Below, in pieces: positions 1 through 10,375 of a DNA stretch of 64,000 bases (position 1 is the stretch's first letter; each line of letters begins with the position of its first letter). The stretch is from Cornus controversa (taxonomy: Eukaryota > Streptophyta > Magnoliopsida > Cornales > Cornaceae): positions 22,670,806 through 22,734,805 of the forward strand of contig CM048848.1 in assembly GCA_026545225.1 (NCBI GenBank). The letters run 5' to 3'. A program made the position numbers and the translations under genes. The notes under the pieces are model-generated. The model searched no databases. It was not told the DNA's origin and saw only the letters and a list, made by a program, of their open reading frames with translations.

Positions 1-1394
1 GATTGAGCATTGGCTTCAAGCTTAGAGATTGATTGAGAGTGAGTTTGCAATAAGCGGGTATTGGCCTCAAGATTGCTTATCACTCTTTCTTCAAAGCCTT
101 GGCTTCTCGGAGGAGGTGGTGGTTGTTGGTAATTAGACCTTTGAGAGTAAGGTTGAGGATTTTGCCTATAATGAGGCTGTTGAGCTTGAGAAGTGAAGGA
201 ATTTTGCCCTTGAAAAGAGGGACATGATTCTTGGGGTTTCCATGAAAAAGCCGGATGATTCTTATAACCAGCATTGTACGTGTTTGAATATGGATCATTC
301 ATTTGTTTAGAGTATAAGGCATTCGCTTACTCTTGAGCATAATCGGGAGATTGCCCGGCAATAGGACAATCTCGCACGAAATGTGAAGTACTATAGCAAA
401 ACGAACATCCTTCCTGATTTTGAAAAGGTTGGCTTGGAGTAGGCAGCCCATTTTTCATGATTAGGTCCATTTTTCGGGATAAGGCTTCTACTTGCATGGT
501 AACCTCATCTACCCGTGAAATTTCATGCACTCCTCTACAAGGTTGGGTGGCCTTCCCTTTCCTAGTGGAGGAGCATTGAGCTGAATTATTGCTTAGGGTT
601 TGAAAAAGTTTCCATGCCTCATCGGGGCTTTTCAAAAGGTATCCACCTCCACAAGCGGAGTCTATCATTTGTCTATGTTGCTCACTCACCCCATCGTAAA
701 AACTTTGCACTAGCTGCCATTTTGGGACAGCATGATGCGGACAAGATTTAAGAAGATCTTTTAACCTCTCCCACGTCTCATAAAATTATTCTTGGTCAAT
801 TTGGGTGAATCCGGTGATGGCTCTCCGAATATCACTCGTCTTTCCCATTGGGAAGTATTTTTTTAAGAACTCTATTTGCATCTTCGCCCAAGAATGGATT
901 GAGTTAGGTTCTAAGGAATTGAACCAACTTCTAGCTTTATCTTTTAGGGAGAAGGAAAACATACGCAGCTTTAGATCATCCTTCGTAAAGTGTGGTACAC
1001 GAATGGTGGAACACACAGAAAGGAAGTAATCTAAGTGCCGGTATGGATCCTCATTAGGGAGACCATGGAAGCTATTAAGAAGATTGATGGTGGAGGACTT
1101 TATTTCGAATTGATTTGCCGCTACATCCGAAAATTGAATACATGAAGGTACTTCAAATGTAGTCGGAAGGTAAAAGTCCATAAGCAACTCTCCTTGAGGA
1201 GGAGGAGGTGGAGGTGGAGGTGGTTGTTCATGATTAAAAGGAGGTAGACCGGGAGGTTGTCTCTCATTTGGATCCATGTTTTCAGTCCTAGGCAATATAG
1301 GGTCCCTAGAGGTTCCTCTACGTTGTCTAAGTGTTCTTTCAAGTTCAATATTACAAGGAAGCAAAGGAAGTGACAATGACCGTCTACCTAGCAT
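1..1394 (-). pseudogene. Gag polyprotein of the Athila-like element, two in-frame stops, 3' end outside window
   Basis: Gag would form the capsid and nucleocapsid of the cytoplasmic virus-like particle. I start it at 1394 (MLGRRS...), the usual kind of start in this group. A proline run (nine P) lies near residue 60. The capsid region, with the motifs PNEDPYRHLDYFL and ARSWFNSLEPNSI, occupies about residues 105-300. A CCHC zinc knuckle (CSFCYSTSHFVRDCP) lies near 360-400. One frame holds over the whole 1.39 kb, but stops at 786-788 and 327-329 break it, so no full Gag can be made. The frame continues to the left edge through a Q/P/N-rich tail ending in an ERVISNLEAN-type coiled-coil stretch. 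Confidence 0.85.
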
Positions 1395-1657
1395 GCATTA
1401 ATAGTAGAACAACACCTCAATATGCAAAATAAACAATAATATATACAAAAAATATGAATGAACTCAAACCTACTAATTTTAGACTTTATACTCACAAAGG
1501 GTTCCAACTTTGATCCTTTTAGATGCCCGCTATGTGGTATACCTAAAATCAAGAAATTTGAGCAATAAGAACAAGATATATACAAAAGGAATGAAAGAAT
1601 TTCTAGCCTAAGAATTAAACCAGATTTAATCTTCCAAAGGCGACAATTACACCGTAG

Positions 1658-1675
1658 TCCCCGGCAACGGCGCCA
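1658..1675 (-). other. Primer binding site (tRNA-Asp type)
   Basis: The minus strand reads TGGCGCCGTTGCCGGGGA, complementary to the 3' end of plant tRNA-Asp including CCA. It lies six bases inside the LTR edge, where reverse transcription would be primed. Confidence 0.85.
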
Positions 1676-1681
1676 AAATTT

Positions 1682-3119
1682 TGATGTGGCTAAACTCGAA
1701 TTATATTGTAAGCTTAATTTTGCCCTTTTTATCAAAATATAATTTAACCACTCGCAAAAGCACGAATCTTTGTAGATACGGTTCTATATAGAGGGTATCG
1801 ATCCCACGAGGACTAGTCGCAATTGTCTTAAAGAAAGATTAATTCCACTTTAATCCTAAAAATAGGTTTTTGAAATTTTGTTTATAAACTATTGCATAAA
1901 TGTAATGACAATAAAATTAAAGAGTAAAGGATGGGAGAGAGAACTAGGGTTGGTTTCCACCACTAGTCATTCACATGTTCATAAGTGTAGCAAGCATGGG
2001 ATTCATTACTTAAATGCCTAACAATGTCATTAGGCTTGTGACCTCAATGACATATCAAAAGATCAATGTGTTCATCCACCTATCATAATCCATCTTCAAT
2101 AAGCATAGCTCTTCAACCTAACTAACTATCTAATTACCCTACTCTCTAAGCGAACCTACATGCATCCAAACTACCTTATCTTGACATGGTTTATACAAAC
2201 AAACACAACACATTCATTTAAACACCATTATCTAGCCATCATTTGCACTTCTTGTGGAATATGCAAATGTTGTGCATTCACATGAAGATTATACTCTAAG
2301 ACAAGAATAAAACCAAATCATATGAATATATAAAAGAAATGTATTAGTGTACATGATCACTAGGCTAAATAATCAATATTTAATTACAAATCCCAAGTGC
2401 TACAAAGATGAACAAGTTTACATGGCTAGGGGTTGAAACCAATACCCTAGTAGAAGAGTTAGTTGCTCATGGTTGCCTTGCACTCTTCCATTGATGAAGA
2501 AAGTGAAGCTTCTTGGTCTGGTTCAGCTTCTCCTCCTCCTCTCCTGAATATCTCTCCTATTCTTTGATGTGTCTTGAGAGATATATGAGATATGTGGCTT
2601 TTTGGTGCTTTAAGGCTTCCTTTTTCAACCTTGGGGCCCACCATATATATATATATATATATATCAATATATATATCCCTTGTATCAAGAAGGTCCCCAA
2701 GGGTCTTGTTCAAGTCAGATAATCCCCCTAAGTCGTGCAAAAAGGGAGATTTTGTTGCAAGTGGGAGAGCAGGTGAGCAAGTGGCTTCTACAGAATCTCG
2801 ATCAATCGAGATTGAATCAATTGATCGAGATTGAGATCAATCGAAATGAGATCTCGATCAATCGAGAGTCAAAATGAGATCTCGATCAATCGAGATCTCG
2901 ATTGATCGAGATCAACATCTCGATTGATCGAGATGCCTTTGGCTGCATTTCTGACTTTTCTCTTCAGCTGCAAAAAACCTTCAACTTTTGCTTCATTTAC
3001 TACAAGACCTGCAATACATCAAAAACACAAAAATACCATAAATATATCTCGGTAATCATAAAAACGGAACTAACATTTGCAATAAAAGGGTTCAAATGCA
3101 TAGAATTGAACACTTATCA
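1682..3119 (-). repeat. 5' LTR of the Athila-like element
   Basis: On the plus strand it begins TGATGTGG beside the primer binding site and ends CACTTATCA, giving TGAT/ATCA inverted ends and a length of 1438 bp, normal for this group. Inside are a (TA)n run near 2642-2676 and an unusual array of small palindromes at 2795-2934. No partner LTR is in the window. Confidence 0.75.
2795..2934. repeat. Array of short palindromes inside the LTR
   Basis: About seven imperfect copies of an 18-bp palindrome, consensus ATCTCGATCAATCGAGAT, are packed into 140 bp, some directly abutting and some separated by short A/G-rich spacers. Each copy is its own reverse complement apart from the central CA/TG, so single strands could form serial hairpins. 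The array lies in the LTR, in the half nearer the outer edge. Confidence 0.9.
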
Positions 3120-3120
3120 G

Positions 3121-3190
3121 TACTCTTATTGTTGTGGCTGCTTTCTGTCATTGGAAACTTTTTCAGATGGATGTTAAAAATGTCTTCCTC
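3121..3190 (+). pseudogene. Ty1/copia reverse transcriptase relic
   Basis: The reading frame from 3122 gives residues recognisable as copia RT, with the short motif FQMDVKNVFLN that carries one of the catalytic aspartates. Similarity starts right at the Athila LTR edge and fades after about 70 bp, so this is the piece of an older copia element left at the insertion site. A possible EEVY motif occurs further on near 3320, but the frame is lost. Confidence 0.6.
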
Positions 3191-4821
3191 AATGAAAAAT
3201 ATTAAATAGAAAATATACTAATATATTTTAACACATTGATTGGAAGTTATACACATTGTCTTGAAAATATGGTTTTCTCTTACACAGGCATCCATTGTGT
3301 GGTTATTTTTGGTTATTTGAGGAGGTGTATTTCAATAAGTTAAAACCCAACTCCATCAGATTGCAATAAAAAAAAATTAGGCACTGATATCTTTAAATTT
3401 CCATGCTCCATTTTTTCCCACTATTAAGCCAATCACATTGAGATTATCCATGAGAACACAAGGTGAAGCCATAGCAGAGGCCATGTTAGATGGTTATTGC
3501 CACAAATCCTTTTGAGAAAATAGTGTGCTTCTACTTATTCTTAATTTCTACCTCTACTTCACTCTACCATCATAGAACCAAACCATCAAAAATGACCTTC
3601 TGAGTCAATATAGCAAGTGTGAAGGAAATTCAAGCTCACTTCTATTTTTCCAAGCTTTGGTGATTTTTTCTCGGTGTTCATTGATAATGTTACAATTGGG
3701 TGATGGACCGAACATAGCTCTAGTAATGCCTAAGCTGGCAGACATAGGAAAGTTCCTTGAAAGTTCTAAGATATCATTAACAATGATTGTGTGGCTGTTC
3801 AAAGCCTGTTTCAAACCACCCATGTAGATTAATTATTATCTCTATTTTCCTTGAGATCTATTGAGTTAGAGGCCGCTAAATGATACTCTCTGTCTGGTTT
3901 ACTACCACAAGTGATTAAATGTCGAGTAAAATTTACAACATATATGATTTGGCCTTGAACTCCAGTTTCCCCATCTTTTCAATAATTGGCAATGCAACAT
4001 TGGATTTGGGTTTCTTAGGAAGAGTATTTTCACACCGATGACATTAATTTTATCAAAAAATTTAGGTGATTGTTGTCACATAGTTGTTAGATGGACCACA
4101 CATTAATTATTGCATACCTATGATATCAGCAGTTGAATTCGTCCAACCAACCTAATTTTGCCCAAATAAAAAGCTCCTATAATGAGGATTGGATATTACT
4201 GAAGACCCTGATTTTTCATAGCAAGTGATTCAACAAGTCATAACAGATACTTATGCAATAAAAAGCATATATTTCTCTAGTCCATTACTTCCAAAGTTCT
4301 AATATTCATTGTTTGAACTTTGCCATTCAAAGAAATATAATATTCATTATGTAGGAGAAATATAATTAGCAACTTTAAATAGTTGGGAGAACATTCTTTT
4401 ACTTTAGTTGATTTAGAAGAATATTCTATATTTTTGTAGATCAAGATGGTAAGAGCATCTACTATGGGTTTGGCCAAAAATGATTCTCCAAATTTGAATT
4501 TTAGCTACCTTCTCAGCATTTTAGCCGGCTACATCATCATGTCAGGATCTCTAAATTTTGACTCAACAACAAGTTCTCCAGATTTTCACTACCAACACAA
4601 TTAAATAATCTTATACAATTAAATTAATCTAAAATTTTATGTATATGCATATATATGTTAAATTTTTTTATACTTTTTTAACTTGAAAAATTCATAATTT
4701 TTTCGTTTTAAGTAAAAAAATAGCCTAAGTAGTACTCAAATTAAAGCTCTCGAAATTATCTTTCTAACAGAATTGGTTTCATCAAAAAATTCAATTTGTA
4801 GTGAAAGTTATTGAGATTTAA

Positions 4822-4866
<45 letters not shown>
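3191..4866. other. Unassigned AT-rich stretch
   Basis: I see no supportable gene. Short minus-strand ORFs at 3605-3823 and 4277-4477 have no motif I recognise. From about 4450 the sequence (GAGCATCTACTATGGGTTTG) resembles the start of a PIF/Harbinger-type MITE, but the opposite inverted end is not found. A (TA)n microsatellite at about 4829-4866 leads into the next element. Confidence 0.5.
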
Positions 4867-4869
<3 letters not shown>

Positions 4870-5761
4870 GAGTGCTAGCGGCAGTCACTCAAGTGATGAC
4901 TGTCCTTGCACAGTCGCTCCATTGATAGGTGGAAATCAATTCCAAAAGTTAAATGCTTTCCTGCAATAAATGTCCTACTTTTTCATCAATCAATATACCT
5001 TCCAGTTCTAAAGTATTTACACTGGTGCCATCAACAAACAAATAAAATTATAAATATAAAGTATTAAACTATTTTTATTAATATTCTTTTTATATTGTCC
5101 TACTTTTAAATATTTTTAATAATCTATATACTTATTATTATAATTTTCTATATAATTTTTAAAATTTTGTAATTATGGTTAATTGAATAAGTATATAGAT
5201 TATTAAAAATATTAATAAAAATAAAATTATAAACATAAAGTATATAGATTAATTGAATAAGTATATAGATTATTAAAAATATTAAGAAAAATAAAATTAT
5301 AAACATAAAGTGTATAGATGAATTGAATAACTATATAGATTATTATGGTTAATTGAATAAGTATATAGATTATTAAAAATACTTAAAAGCAGGAAAATAT
5401 AAAAAAAAATTTAATAAAAATATTTTAATACTTTAAAAATATGTTCTTTAATTCAATTAACCATAATTACAAAATTTTAAAAATTATATAGGAAATGACT
5501 ATAATAAGTATATAGATTATTAAAAATATTTAAAAGTAGGACAATGTAAAAAAGATATTAATAAAAATATTTTAATACTTTATGTTTATAATTTTATTTG
5601 TTTGATGACACCAGTGTAAATACTTTAGAACTAAAATGGTATATTGATTGATGTAGGACATTTATTACAGAAAATTATTTAATTTTTGGGATTGATTTTC
5701 ACCAATCAGTAGAGTGATTGTGCAAGGACAGTCGCTTGAGCAACTGCCCCTAACACTCCTC
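4867..5761. mobile_element. Long-inverted-repeat MITE (foldback element)
   Basis: The left arm begins GAGGAGTGCTAGCGGCAGTC and the right arm is its imperfect reverse complement, ending GCCCCTAACACTCCTC. Similarity between the arms continues for about 320 bp on each side (4867-about 5190 and about 5447-5761), so most of the 895-bp element can fold into one hairpin. The central 250 bp holds three copies of an AT-rich motif (TATATAGATTATTAAAAATA). There is no coding capacity. It sits against a TA microsatellite, which hides any target duplication. Long arms suggest a Mutator-type MITE, but that is inference. Confidence 0.8.
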
Positions 5762-5909
5762 ATATATGGATAATACTTACCTACTCACCAGTGTGTAGGT
5801 GAGCCCTCCTGACCGCTGATGTGTTCTGCCCCTAGCACTCCTTATATATGGACAATACTTACCTACTCACCAGTGTGTAGGTGAGCCCTCCTGACTGCTG
5901 ATGTGTTCT
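5746..5909. repeat. 82-bp tandem duplication across the junction of two MITEs
   Basis: Copy 1 is 5746-5827 and copy 2 is 5828-5909. They differ at only about four positions. The unit joins the last 16 bp of the long-arm MITE to a short spacer and the first part of the next MITE (GTAGGTGAGCCCTCCTGAC...). The duplication therefore happened after both were next to each other. Confidence 0.9.
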
Positions 5910-6110
5910 AATAAAAAATGAACACATCAATTTCTAAGTGTAATAAATAAATATAATAAATGAGGTCAATCTCATTTATTATACTTATTTATTGCATTTT
6001 AAATCTCATTTATTATACTTATTTCTTGTATTTTAAATTTAATGTTGTAATTAAAGCTGACGTGTTCATTTTTTATTGGAACACATTAGCGGTCAGGAAG
6101 GCTCACTTAC
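5877..6110. mobile_element. Small MITE with 54-bp terminal inverted repeats
   Basis: The left end GTAGGTGAGCCCTCCTGAC and right end GTCAGGAAGGCTCACTTAC are inverted copies. The repeat continues inward through TGTGTTC and an AAAAAATGAACACATCA / TGACGTGTTCATTTTTT pair. The 234-bp element has an AT-rich middle with a duplicated CTCATTTATTATACTTATTT motif and no ORF of note. No clear target duplication is seen, partly because the left side is duplicated. Confidence 0.75.
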
Positions 6111-6322
6111 ATGAGATTAATAATGATTTGTTCTCCTACCGTCATAAATATTAAGTACTTTTCTATTTTTCATCTTCAGCTGTTCTATTCCTACCCCAGC
6201 AAACAGAGCCTTTTAGTTTTTGACCACGTACCACTACGGTACTACACCTAATTAAGTTAACCAATTCCAAGAAAGAAACTAGCTGGCAACTGTTTATGCA
6301 AAAAATTGAAGAGAGATTGAGA

Positions 6323-6400
6323 TGACGGACATTACGGCTTTGGATATTCTCTTGGAGAAGATGATGCAGTTAATAAACAGGAGATGCATTTTCTGCTAAC
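6323..6400 (+). pseudogene. Possible N-terminal remnant of a CC-NBS-LRR (Rx-N type) resistance gene
   Basis: A 25-codon frame starts MTDITALDILLEKMM and then stops. The opening resembles the first helix of the Rx-type coiled-coil domain in plant intracellular immune receptors. A related start with similar upstream bases (GAGATGAC) lies at 17817 on the same strand, on the other side of the large gypsy insertion. No NB-ARC or LRR sequence follows either copy. The match is short, so the assignment is tentative. Confidence 0.3.
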
Positions 6401-6698
6401 ATTTCTCAGCAGAAACGATATGAGTATGAAGAGCTGAATACAATTGTAGGAACCTTCATGATATATCTTTAAGTGCTGATACGGAAACAACTGGATTTCT
6501 GTGGAGCCCACCAAATTAATGTCCAATCGAATTGGGCCAGCACAACATTTGGGACATAGCCCACCTCATCTCTCGATAAACCTAACCAACCTTACTCAAA
6601 GACGCGACAAGTCTATCTCACTCTCCACAAGAATAATACCCGATAAGTAACATCAAGTTCATCATCACCAAAAGCCAGCACACACCCCGTGGAGGCAA
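6401..6698. other. Unassigned sequence before the gypsy LTR
   Basis: No motif or ORF is recognised. It ends with GGCAA (6694-6698), the presumed 5-bp target of the LTR that starts at 6699. Confidence 0.4.
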
Positions 6699-7478
6699 TG
6701 TAATATCCCCAAATTTTAAAATAAAATTTTAAAATATTTTGAGGGTTAGATGAGTACTTTTGGATATATTTATTTGTAAAATAAGTATATATATTTATGT
6801 TTAGTAAACAAAATTAGGGATTTAAATTTAAATAGATTCCTAATCCTAATGGGATTATAACTACAAAATAGTCTCTATATAAATTATTTCTAGGGTTTAA
6901 TATCGTAGAATATAACCTGAAAATTTTAGAAGCTAAGACGAGAGACAACGGAGGCGACGAAGAGAGTTGCTTGGAATGAAAGAAAATATTGAATGGAAGG
7001 AATAATCGAGGCAAGTTGATCTTGCATTATATTTTTGTATATGATTGTAACTTGCCTATTAATATTACATAAAATATTTTAGATGTTTAAGATTTTCATT
7101 GTATAGCAGATTGCAACACTGATTGTTTTATTCCGATTAACATCACATATAATTTGGATTAGTAATTCAGAATGAAATAATTACAATCAGTCGAATATTT
7201 TTGCTATGTTTGTGTATATACAGATATGTATAGCCCATTCTTGTATATAATTGTATTGATAAGTATTCTTGTAGGTGTGTATATATAAATTTGTCAGTTA
7301 TAAACTGGAAATATCTCTGGTGTAATATATGATATAAATGTATATGGATTAAATTGTATTTATATTTAGGATACTGATCTGTAGTGACGGTATATGTACA
7401 AAATTATATTTGGGATACAATGCGGTGATGTGTAGTGATTCTATATGTACAAAATTATATTTAGGTTAAAATGGGGGT

Positions 7479-7922
7479 TGTACACACAAATTTCGTGTCC
7501 GAAAATCTAGGAACGAAAATTAGTGACAAATAAACAATTTTATTAATTTAAGAAAAAAATGTACAATCCTCTATAAATCTTTATAAAAGAAATATGAAGA
7601 TAAGGTCCTCTGATTCGATCTCCTTGGTGATCCGGCTTCAAGGGCTGCTAGAGCTTGATCTTGAATTGGATTAAAACTTTGGTGAAGAACGGCACGTGGA
7701 TGATGTGCTTGTTGTTCTTCTCCTTCAGGGTTTAAGTGTTTTGGAGTTTTGGACTTTGAGTGAAGAGTTCTGCAGAGCTTCAGCTTTTTCTGAGAATCTT
7801 CTGGTCCTTTTCCTCACTTCTGGACCTTTATTTATAGGTTCATCGGAGGGATAGATTTGTAACTTTCTGTTCTTTTGATAATTATCCTATAATTATCATT
7901 TATGATAATTTTAATAATTATC

Positions 7923-7958
<36 letters not shown>

Positions 7959-8154
7959 TATTTATCCATTAGACCCATTTTTAAGTGGGCTTGGACTTCT
8001 CAAATAATTTTAAATCAGTCCATAACCCATTTATTTGTAGTGGGCTTGGTCTTTAAATTATCTGACTCATTGGGCCATATTTCAAAGTGGGCTAAACTGA
8101 AGATAAGCCCAAATTAATTTTGGGTCTATCGTGTAGATTTTTTTAATGTCTACA
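7479..8154 (-). repeat. 3' LTR of the gag-only element
   Basis: On the plus strand it starts TGTACACACAAATTTCGTG and ends TAATGTCTACA. The length is 676 bp. A (TA)n run near 7929-7955 differs in length from the partner LTR. Confidence 0.92.
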
Positions 8155-8170
8155 AATTGCCCCCACTTCA
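8155..8170 (-). other. Polypurine tract of the gag-only element
   Basis: The minus strand reads TGAAGTGGGGGCAATT directly against the 3' LTR. This is the expected place and composition for the plus-strand primer. Confidence 0.7.
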
Positions 8171-8267
8171 AGTGTCGCGCTATAATGAGCTTGTTACGAA
8201 CCTAAAGCGGGACTTGAAGTATTTAACTTTCGCAAATTTTTTTTTTTTTTTTTTTGCGAAAATCCAA

Positions 8268-8560
8268 TTGCAAGGATTTTTTTTTCTTCCAAATGGAATT
8301 GTAGACTTGAGGATCCTATTGCAAATAGGATTTTTTTTTTTTCATTGCCCAAGTGGAATTGAAGACTTGAGGATCCTATTGCAAATAGGATTTTTCTTCT
8401 TATCCAAGTGGAATTGAAGACTTAAGCATCCTATTGCAAATAGGATTTTTTTTTTTCCTTATCCAAGTGGAATTGAAGACTTGAGCATCCTATTGCAAAT
8501 AGGATTTTTTTTTCTTGTCCAACTGAAATTGTAGACTTAAAATCCAATAGCAAATGGGAT
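8268..8560. repeat. Tandem array 1 of the gag-only element (~62-bp units with hairpin)
   Basis: Four to five imperfect units, each built from AAGTGGAATTGAAGACTTGA, an inverted repeat ATCCTATT/AAATAGGAT, and a T-run of variable length. The hairpin core TCCTATTGCAAATAGGA is kept in almost every unit although T-run lengths vary. This is the array nearest the polypurine tract. Confidence 0.85.
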
Positions 8561-8649
8561 TAATTCACATCTATATATATGTGACTTATGCTTGAAACTT
8601 TTCACATCAGAGATAATTGAAGGAAATCTCCTGAACCCTTGTAATGGTA

Positions 8650-9310
8650 CGCTCTTCTCTTCTTTTCTTTTTTTTTTTTCTTCACGCCACTGTTGGAATT
8701 CTTTTTTTTTCCTCTTCTCCTCTTCACGCCACTGTTGGAGTTCTTTTTTTTTTTTTCCTCCCCCTCTTCACGCCACTGTTGGAGTTTTTTCCTCTTTTTT
8801 TTTTTCTTCATTTCTTTTTTCTTCTCTTCTTCTCTCCAGGTGCCTTTTTTTTTTTTTTCTTCTTCTCTTCTTCTTCTTTCTTTTTCTCCTACTGCTGCTG
8901 GATTTTTTTTTCTTGTCTTTTTCTTCTTCTCTTCTTCTTCTTTCTTTTTCTCCTACTGCTGCTGGATTTTTTTTTTCTTCTCTTCTTCTTCTTTCTTTTT
9001 CTCCTACTGCTGCTGGATTTTTTTTTTCTTGTCTTTTTCTTCTTCTCTTCTTCTCCTTTCTTTTTCTCCTACTGCTGCCAGATTTTTTTTTTTTTTGTCT
9101 TTTTCTTCTTCTCTTCTTCTTCTTTCTTTTTCTCCTACTGCTGCTGGATTTTATTTTATTTTTTGTCTTTTTTCTTCTTCTCTTCTTCTTCTTTCTTTTT
9201 CTCCTACTACTGCTGGAATTTTTTTTTTTGTCTTTTTTCTTCTTCTCTTCTTCTTCTTTCTTTTTTTTTCCTCCTACTGCCGCTGGATTTTTGTTTTTTT
9301 TCTTATCAAA
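8650..9310. repeat. Tandem array 2 of the gag-only element (polypyrimidine, ~60-bp units)
   Basis: About ten units of almost pure C/T on the plus strand. The first three carry TTCACGCCACTGTTGGA and the later ones CTCCTACTGCTGCTGGATTT, separated by TTCTTCTTCTCTTC-type spacers. The transcript (minus strand) would be a run of A/G over 650 bases. Long ORFs in several frames here (Phe/Leu/Ser-rich or Lys/Arg-rich) are a result of the composition, not genes. Confidence 0.9.
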
Positions 9311-9502
9311 TTCCACTTGTAGGCCCTGCTCGAATTTTGTGCTGTCTCTGGAACGACGAATAAATCTATCGAACTCATTGAGGAAGATATCTTTACGTAA
9401 GTCACTCAACTTTTCTTGGCAAGTTTCAAATATATTTTTTTTTCAATTCTTGCAGGTCAAATCATCTTTCTCAGAATATGGAGTCCAGACGCCATTCATT
9501 AG

Positions 9503-9923
9503 TCCCTTCGGGGTCCCTTAGTGCACTTCGGTGTCACTCTTTCATCCCTTCGGGGTCCCTTAGTGCACTTCGGTATCACTCATCCCTTCGGGGTCCCTTA
9601 GTGCACTTCGGTGTCACTCTTTCGTCCCTTCGGGGTCCCTTAGTGCACTACGGTGTCACTCGTCCCTTTGGGGTCCCTTAGTGCACTTCGGTGTCACTCT
9701 TTCGTCCCTTCGGGGTCCCTTAGTGCACTTCGGTGTCACTCTTTCGTCCCTTCGGGGTCCCTTAGTTCACTTCGGTGTCACTCTTTCATCCCTTCGGGGT
9801 CCCTTAGTGCACTTCGGTGTCACTCTTTCGTCCCTTCGGGGTCCCTTAGTGCACTTCGGTGTCACTCGTCCTTTCGGGGTCCCTTAGTGCACTTCTGTGT
9901 CACTCTTTCGTCCCTTCGGGGTC
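9503..9923. repeat. Tandem array 3 of the gag-only element (42/38-bp units)
   Basis: Ten full units and one partial, opening TCCCTTCGGGGTCCCTTAGT and closing with GTGTCACTCTTTCG. Most units are 42 bp; three are a 38-bp variant. Divergence between units is very low, so the array has expanded or been homogenised recently. Confidence 0.93.
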
Positions 9924-10025
9924 TGGCCAAGTCACCACGATGCAGCAGACATCCGTCAATATCTCGGCGTAAGTCAGGTCACCCAATTCTTCTCTTGCAA
10001 GCTTCAATTTTTTTTTTTTTTTGTA

Positions 10026-10362
10026 AAGATAGTTTATACTCATATCAAGGAGTGATTTTTTTTTTTTTTTTTCATGCAGACAGTTTATACTAATGTCATG
10101 AGTTTTTTTTTTTTTTTTTGTAGACAGTTTATACTCGTACCAAGGAGTTTTTTTTTTTTTTTGGTAGACAGTTTATACTCGTGTCAAGGAGTGTCATCTT
10201 TTTTTTTTTTTGGTAAACAGTTTATACTCGTGTCAAGGAGTGTTTTTTTTTTTGGTCGACAATTTATACTCGTGTCATAGAGTATCATCTTTTTTTTTTG
10301 GTAGATAGTTTATACTCGTGTCATAGAGTATCATCGACAGTTTAGGCTCGTATCGAGGAGCA
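10026..10362. repeat. Tandem array 4 of the gag-only element (~48-bp units with T-runs)
   Basis: Seven to eight units of ACAGTTTATACTCGTGTCAA, then GGAGTG(TCATC), then a T-run of 9-18. It begins immediately after the gag stop codon in transcript order. The last units are shorter and more divergent. Confidence 0.88.
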
Positions 10363-10375
10363 CTTTTAGCTTTAA

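Larger units (their letters stand above)
1..3119 (-). mobile_element. Athila-like Ty3/gypsy retrotransposon, 5' part (LTR, PBS, leader, gag)
   Basis: Read on the minus strand the element runs LTR (3119-1682), primer binding site (1675-1658), leader, then gag from 1394 to the window edge. The gag type and the aspartate-tRNA primer site are both typical of Athila-group elements. The LTR begins TGAT and ends ATCA on the plus strand. The 5 bp just outside it (3120-3124, GTACT) should be the target duplication, but the other end lies outside the window and cannot be checked. The element sits inside an older copia relic. Confidence 0.85.

Noticed and set aside
2513..2740. ORFs with IYIYIYI runs in both directions
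   Set aside because: They translate a (TA)n microsatellite in the Athila-like LTR; the same applies near 57055-57282 and 63676-63858.
3605..3823. 72-codon minus-strand ORF, considered as a LINE RNase H piece
   Set aside because: A few residues fit (SHTIIVNDILELSRNF), but catalytic residues and neighbouring domains are absent.
8592..9521. Very long ORFs rich in Phe/Leu/Ser (plus) and Lys/Arg (minus)
   Set aside because: They arise in several frames at once from polypyrimidine tandem repeats and have no protein-like composition or motif.
9478..10093. ORFs with repeated SLVPSGSLSALRCHSF-like units
   Set aside because: These are translations of the 42/38-bp array in the 3' region of the gag-only element, on the strand opposite to its transcript; no sign of selection.
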